Assembly: GCA_041661865.1 (NCBI GenBank)
Contig: JBAZTO010000009.1
Location: 23,505 to 87,504 of the forward strand
Reading direction: 5' to 3'
Source: JBAZTO01 sp041661865
GTDB lineage: Bacteria > Planctomycetota > Phycisphaerae > SM23-33
Length of the DNA: 64,000 nucleotides
The first letter of the stretch is position 1. Each line of letters opens with the position of its first letter. This document shows positions 60,389 through 64,000 of this stretch, piece by piece. A program made the position numbers and the translations under genes. The notes beneath the pieces were generated by a model, which was not told the origin of the DNA, made no database searches, and saw only the letters and a list, made by a program, of their open reading frames with translations.

Positions 60389-61273
60389 TCACTTCTGGAT
60401 CAACGTGCCCACGCCGCGGTCGGAGAAGATCTCCAGCAGCAGCGAGTGGGGGAATCGCCCGTCGATGATGTGCGTCCTGGCGACCCCGGCGTTGATGGCT
60501 CGCAGGCACGCATCGACCTTGGGCAGCATGCCCGAGGAGATCGCGCCGCTGGCGACCATCTCGCGGATTTCCGACTCCGTCAGCGCCTCGATGAGGCTGT
60601 TGGGGTCCTTGACGTCCCGGCGGATGCCGTGGGTGTCGGAAACGACCACCAGTTTCTCGGCCTTCAGCGCGGCGGCCACCTCGCCGGCGACGGTATCGGC
60701 GTTGCAGTTGAGCTTCTGGCCGGCCTTGTCAATGGCCAGCGGCGCGATCACCGGCACCGTGTCGCTCTGGCAGAGCAAGTCCAGCAGCTTGGCGTTGACG
60801 CCGGTGACCTGGCCGACAAAGCCCAGGTCGATCTGCCGGCCTTCTTCCTCCAGGAAGAGCTTCTTGCCCAGCAGCACGCAACTGCCCAGGGTGTGCAGGC
60901 CCATGGCGCTGGAGCCCTGGCTCTCGATGGAGGTGACGATCTGGCGGTTGATCTCGTTGCACAGCACGTGCTCGACGACCGTCAGCGTCCGCTGGTCGGT
61001 GTAGCGTCGGCCCTGGACGAACTGAACCTCCAGCCCGCGCTGCTCCATGGCGCTGGAGATGGCCTTGCCCCCGCCATGCACCACGACCGGGCGCATGCCG
61101 ACGGTGTTCATGAAGACCACGTCGGCGAGCATCTGGTTGAGGGCCTTCTCGTCGTCCATGATCGAGCCGCCGATCTTGACGACCACGATCTTGTCCGCGA
61201 AGCGCTGGATGTACCCCAGGGCCTCGATCAGCGTCTGAGCTTTGGCAATGGCCTGTTCCACGTTTGGCTCCAT
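60389..61273 (-). CDS. argB: Acetylglutamate kinase
   Basis: Second step of Arg synthesis, phosphorylating N-acetylglutamate. The 294 residues show VVVKIGGSIMDD (about 30), VVVHGGGKAISSAM, the AGxxxxL-like region, LNCNADTVAGEVAAAL (substrate and Mg-ATP site) and the end SSGMLPKVDACLRAI. An N-terminal helix (EPNVEQAIAKAQTLIEALGYIQRF) is of the type that makes hexamers sensitive to Arg feedback. Next in the run is argF, 50 bases downstream. argC, argJ and argD are not in the window. Confidence 0.95.
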   Translation of the reverse strand: MEPNVEQAIAKAQTLIEALGYIQRFADKIVVVKIGGSIMDDEKALNQMLADVVFMNTVGMRPVVVHGGGKAISSAMEQRGLEVQFVQGRRYTDQRTLTVVEHVLCNEINRQIVTSIESQGSSAMGLHTLGSCVLLGKKLFLEEEGRQIDLGFVGQVTGVNAKLLDLLCQSDTVPVIAPLAIDKAGQKLNCNADTVAGEVAAALKAEKLVVVSDTHGIRRDVKDPNSLIEALTESEIREMVASGAISSGMLPKVDACLRAINAGVARTHIIDGRFPHSLLLEIFSDRGVGTLIQK

Positions 61274-61312
61274 GAAAGAAACGATGCAAGATATCCAGAG
61301 CGGGCGGCCTTG

Positions 61313-61738
61313 TCAATCGATACGCCCCACCGTCAGGCGTCGGGATCGCCGGCCGGCGATGGCGATCTCGATCCTCCAGTGGGGGCGCGGCAGGCGCGAG
61401 CCCGCCCGGTCGGCCCATTCGATCAGCACCACGCCCTCGGTGAGCATTTCGTCGATGCCCAGGCCGCCCAGTTCCGCCGCCGCGTCGCCCAGGCGGTAGA
61501 GATCGATGTGATAGAGCGGAACGGTCGCCGGGTATTCCTGCACCAGCACGAACGTCGGGCTGGAGACCAGGTGCTCGTCGGCCAGGCCCAGACCGGCGGC
61601 GATGCCCCGGACCAGCACGGTCTTGCCGGCCCCGAGCTGGCCGACCAGGGCGATGCAGTCGCCGCGGGCAAACCTGCCGGCCAGCGTGCGGCCCAGCTCC
61701 TGCGTGGCCTGCGGACTATTGGTGCGAAACTCTTCCAT
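61313..61738 (-). CDS. tsaE: tRNA threonylcarbamoyladenosine biosynthesis protein TsaE
   Basis: ATPase of the TsaBDE complex that makes t6A37 in ANN-reading tRNAs. The 141 residues contain the P-loop GQLGAGKTVLVRGIA (about 33-47), SPTFVLVQEY with the switch Thr, YHIDLYRLGD and the conserved late VLIEWADR. All expected motifs are present at the family's usual length. It stands upstream of argB by 39 bases and may be co-transcribed. Confidence 0.94.
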   Translation of the reverse strand: MEEFRTNSPQATQELGRTLAGRFARGDCIALVGQLGAGKTVLVRGIAAGLGLADEHLVSSPTFVLVQEYPATVPLYHIDLYRLGDAAAELGGLGIDEMLTEGVVLIEWADRAGSRLPRPHWRIEIAIAGRRSRRLTVGRID

Positions 61739-61892
61739 GTCGAGATTCTAACAACAGCAGCCTGTAGACGGTAGCCGGCAAATCTGTGACCCCGAGATGG
61801 GGTGATCGAGGACTTGTTAGCTGTGGGCGCAAGGTGAGTACGCGGAATGAGGGATCGCCTCAGGCTACTGCCTACGGGATACTGGCTACTAA

Positions 61893-61930
61893 GGGGCTCT
61901 AACAAAACTACGGCGTTTTGTTAGATCCCC
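61893..61930. repeat. Minimal family A element (ends only)
   Basis: GGGGCTCTAACAAAAC and GTTTTGTTAGATCCCC are near-perfect complements with only TACGGC between them. They are the same ends as in the 86-base element at 4592-4677, without the inner hairpins. It sits between thiL and tsaE and may act as a terminator. Confidence 0.7.
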
Positions 61931-62850
61931 TAAATGTCATGTTCCCACGATTGCCGGAGCAGCGGCCCACGGCGGCCGTCGGGATGGATCAGCGTCAAGG
62001 CCTGGCCGGGCAGGATGGCGCCGATTCGGGTCACCGGGATGTCCAGGGGTTGCTCGCGGAGCAGGCGGTCGGCCTGGTCGCTCGGGAGGGTGAAGAGCAG
62101 CTCGTAATCCTCGCCGTCGCCCAGGGCGGCTGACAGCGGCGCTGACAGGCCAACTGCCTGCAGCGATGCGTCGGGATGCACGGGTATCTTGTCGGCCTCG
62201 ATCTCGGCCCCGACGCCCGATTCGCGGCAGAGGTGTCCCAGGTCGCCCGACAGGCCATCGGAGATGTCGATCATGGCATGGAGGCTGAACGTGCTGGCCA
62301 GTTCGCGGGCCTCGCGGATTCGCGGCAGGAAGTGCAGGTGGCGCTGCGACCGCCAGGCCCCGCCCAGTTGCCCCGTCACGCAGATCGCGTCGCCGGCCTG
62401 GGCCCCGCTGCGAAGGACCGGCGCGATCCCCGCCGGCCTGGCAAGCACCGTCACGCTGACGGCCAGCCTGCCGTCCCAGGAGGAAATGTCCCCGCCGACG
62501 AGCGGGCAGGCGAACGTATCGCCGATTGACCGCATGCCCTGGTACAGCCATTGGGCGTCGGCCTGCGAGAAGCCTTTGGGCAAGGCCACGCTGGCCACGG
62601 CGCACAGCGGCCAGGCCGCCATGGCTGCCACGTCCGATAGGTTGCGGGCCATGGCCTTGCGCCCCGCGGCCTGCGCCCCATCGCGATCGAGCACGAAATG
62701 CGTGCCGTCCAGAACCTGGTCGACGGTGACCAGAACGTTTTCGCCGCCGCAGGTCACCACGGCCATGTCGTCGCCGGGCCCCAGCGGCACCGCCGCCGGG
62801 TCAAACCGGCTCTGGCTGCGAATCCAGTCGATGAAGTCGAATTCACGCAT
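61930..62850 (-). CDS. thiL: Thiamine-monophosphate kinase
   Basis: Final step of thiamine diphosphate synthesis. The 306 residues have the ThiL/PurM-like plan: an N-terminal EFDFIDWIRS, PLGPGDDMAVV (metal site), VDQVLDGTHF, LVGGDISSW, HAMIDISDGLSGDLGHLC (about 192-209) and GEDYELLFT. The stop overlaps the last base of the minimal family A element. No other thi gene is nearby. Confidence 0.93.
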   Translation of the reverse strand: MREFDFIDWIRSQSRFDPAAVPLGPGDDMAVVTCGGENVLVTVDQVLDGTHFVLDRDGAQAAGRKAMARNLSDVAAMAAWPLCAVASVALPKGFSQADAQWLYQGMRSIGDTFACPLVGGDISSWDGRLAVSVTVLARPAGIAPVLRSGAQAGDAICVTGQLGGAWRSQRHLHFLPRIREARELASTFSLHAMIDISDGLSGDLGHLCRESGVGAEIEADKIPVHPDASLQAVGLSAPLSAALGDGEDYELLFTLPSDQADRLLREQPLDIPVTRIGAILPGQALTLIHPDGRRGPLLRQSWEHDI

Positions 62851-62871
62851 GCCAGGTCACCATTTGATCGA

Positions 62872-63090
62872 CTATTTGCACAGTTCGAGGAACCTTTCAA
62901 CGGTCATTCCGGCCTGCCTTATAATAGCCCGCAGTGTTCCCTTCTTTATCGTGCCGCGAGGGACGGTCAAAGCGCCGGGCTTGCGGGTATGAATCAGCTT
63001 GTAGTGCTTGCTTCCACCGGAGACCTCCCAACCAGCCTGGCGTAAAGCCTTCAGAACCTGGGAGACCGGCATCTCACTCAGTCTTGGCAA
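62872..63090 (-). CDS. hicA: HicA-type mRNA interferase toxin
   Basis: A 72-residue toxin with a double-stranded-RNA-binding-like fold. It has LKALRQAGWEVSGGSKHYKL, with the catalytic His in GSKHYKL, then a second His and LTVPRGTIKKGTLRAIIRQAGMT, the usual HicA end. The start is a TTG 7 bases after AGGGGG; an ATG six codons further (63072) is the alternative. It lies 11 bases behind the MerR-HicB antitoxin gene, so the antitoxin comes first, an order opposite to E. coli hicAB but common elsewhere. Confidence 0.88.
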   Translation of the reverse strand: MPRLSEMPVSQVLKALRQAGWEVSGGSKHYKLIHTRKPGALTVPRGTIKKGTLRAIIRQAGMTVERFLELCK

Positions 63091-63101
63091 CGTTCGTCCC
63101 C

Positions 63102-63791
63102 CTACGCGCGGGCCTTGCGTCTTGCCTTTTGACGCTGAATGGGCAACTTCACGCCGCGGCGCTTCAGATCGTCGACGGCCTCAAGATAGGTTCCGATTGC
63201 ATCCTTCGCCATAACCAGGGCCTCTTCAATGGTATCCCCTTGAGTGATGCAGCCCGGCAATCCGGCGACCTCCACGACGTAACCGGCGCCGTCCTCGTCC
63301 GGCTCAATCTCAACCTGATAGGCGAAGTCGCCGAACTCCAGATCGTAAACCTGCTTTCTCCGCAGTTTCAGGACCCTGCTTCTCAATTCGCGATCCAGGC
63401 GATCCAACTTGAGCAGATACAGTTGGCCCTGATTCCTGACCGTGTCGACCAGTTCCTTTTCGCCTGTCACCAGATAGACCGATTGGTTCTCGGTGACCAG
63501 CGTGCAGGAATTGAGCGGATGAGAGGCGTCAGGAAGATGCTTCCGCAAATAACTGATGCACTTGCGGACCTTCTGCAGGCTGTGGTCTTCCAGCAAGGTC
63601 TTGACGATCTTGAGCGCAAGCAGATCCTTGTAGGAATAAAGCCGTTGGCTGCCACGTCCGGAGGCTGAGTTTACCGACGGTTTGACCAGCCCGGTCTTGT
63701 CCCAATAGTTCAACTGCCTGGAGGTGATTCCGGTCACTTCGCGGGCTTGATTGCTGCTAAACGCCTGGGTTTGAAGGTTCAAAGTGTTCAT
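63102..63791 (-). CDS. hicB: MerR-HicB fusion antitoxin
   Basis: A 229-residue protein with two recognisable ends. Residues about 10-80 are a MerR-type winged helix: SNQAREVTGITSRQLNYWDKTGLV, then QRLYSYKDLLALKIVKTLLEDHSLQKV. Residues about 80-150 form a linker region. Residues about 155-215 are a HicB antitoxin domain: YQVEIEPDEDGAGYVVEVAGLPGCITQGDTIEEALVMAKDAI. HicB proteins normally carry an RHH or XRE-type DNA-binding segment at the C-terminus; here a MerR reader at the N-terminus replaces it and the C-terminus is a short basic tail. It should neutralise HicA and repress its own promoter at the palindrome 63801-63828. Confidence 0.87.
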   Translation of the reverse strand: MNTLNLQTQAFSSNQAREVTGITSRQLNYWDKTGLVKPSVNSASGRGSQRLYSYKDLLALKIVKTLLEDHSLQKVRKCISYLRKHLPDASHPLNSCTLVTENQSVYLVTGEKELVDTVRNQGQLYLLKLDRLDRELRSRVLKLRRKQVYDLEFGDFAYQVEIEPDEDGAGYVVEVAGLPGCITQGDTIEEALVMAKDAIGTYLEAVDDLKRRGVKLPIQRQKARRKARA

Positions 63792-63800
63792 AATCGTGTC

Positions 63801-63828
63801 CTTATGATGACATCAATGTCATTATAAG
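63801..63828 (-). promoter_or_regulatory. Palindromic operator/promoter of hicBA
   Basis: CTTATGATGACAT and, on the other strand, CTTATAATGACAT match at 12 of 13 positions around a 2-base centre. On the minus strand one arm contains TATAAT, a likely -10 box 30 bases before the antitoxin start, so protein bound to the palindrome would cover the promoter. This fits MerR-style or toxin-antitoxin autoregulation. Confidence 0.78.
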
Positions 63829-63898
63829 AACATATCGGAGAAAAGCTACAGGATTCTCCAAGCCGGCTAGCGCAGGGGTGTGCCCGAAGTTTCTGGCA

Positions 63899-64000
63899 CT
63901 ATGCAACTCGTTGTCGCTGAAGGCTCCAGTAGGCCTCCAGCATGTTGCTTTGGTCCACGCACGCCAGGGCGGCCATCGCCTCGGCGTTGGGCAGGTTCCA
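63899..64000 (-). CDS. C-terminal end of an unidentified protein (cut by the window edge)
   Basis: One frame stays open from the right edge to a TAG at 63899-63901 and encodes 33 residues (WNLPNAEAMAALACVDQSNM and after). Codon use is like the core genes, so this is probably the end of a real gene whose bulk lies beyond the window. Too short to name. Confidence 0.4.
   Translation of the reverse strand, partial: WNLPNAEAMAALACVDQSNMLEAYWSLQRQRVA

Overview
This 64 kb, GC-rich chromosomal window most resembles an anaerobic or facultative member of the Planctomycetota, probably Phycisphaerae-like. That placement is inferred from protein style: a PilM fused to a periplasmic domain, uronate-isomerase-like and uroporphyrinogen-decarboxylase-like paralogues, an [FeFe]-hydrogenase, lpxA, and many word-like palindromic repeats between genes. 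No 16S rRNA gene is present to confirm it.

Layout. 0.3-4.5 kb: pgi, lpxA, an acylphosphatase, a short-chain dehydrogenase and a double-ACT protein. 4.9-10.3 kb: gyrB, then a divergent uronate-isomerase-family gene and a URO-D-family gene, separated by copies of one palindromic repeat. 10.5-17.6 kb (minus strand): a housekeeping cluster read as tRNA-Gln, a one-domain glmU-like gene, prs, rplY, pth, rpsF, ssb, rpsR, rplI, dnaB. 18-22 kb: a Fur/PerR regulator, an isochorismatase-fold protein without the usual Cys, an unknown membrane protein and a second URO-D-like gene.

22-30.4 kb (minus strand) is the most distinctive part: nfnA, nfnB, hydC, a hydB fused to a complete GltD/NfnB-like flavoprotein module, and hydA. 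Together they should link H2, ferredoxin, NAD(H) and NADP(H), with electron bifurcation a strong possibility. 30.9-34 kb: xylB, ending inside a 118 bp inverted-repeat element, followed by a low-GC cassette (ribbon-helix-helix protein, ClpP/SDH-fold protease, small protein).

34-43 kb: rsmA, a TPR protein, rpsT, a TlyA-like methyltransferase, a GAF/HD-GYP protein, recJ and a GH4 glycosidase. 43-45.5 kb: two MNT nucleotidyltransferase genes, each followed by a truncated HepT-like gene, then a complete ISKra4-like insertion sequence with target duplication and a hairpin over the transposase start. 45.7-47.5 kb: dnaN with a good promoter, then dciA.

47.9-56.9 kb: a type IV pilus/type II secretion operon (PilM-like fusion, two anchored periplasmic proteins, and a secretin with a Gly/Ser/Thr linker). 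57-62.9 kb (minus strand): argB-argF, then rph, a secreted unknown and rdgB, and tsaE and thiL. The window closes with a hicA toxin gene, a MerR-HicB fusion antitoxin with a strong palindromic operator, and the end of a truncated gene at the right edge.
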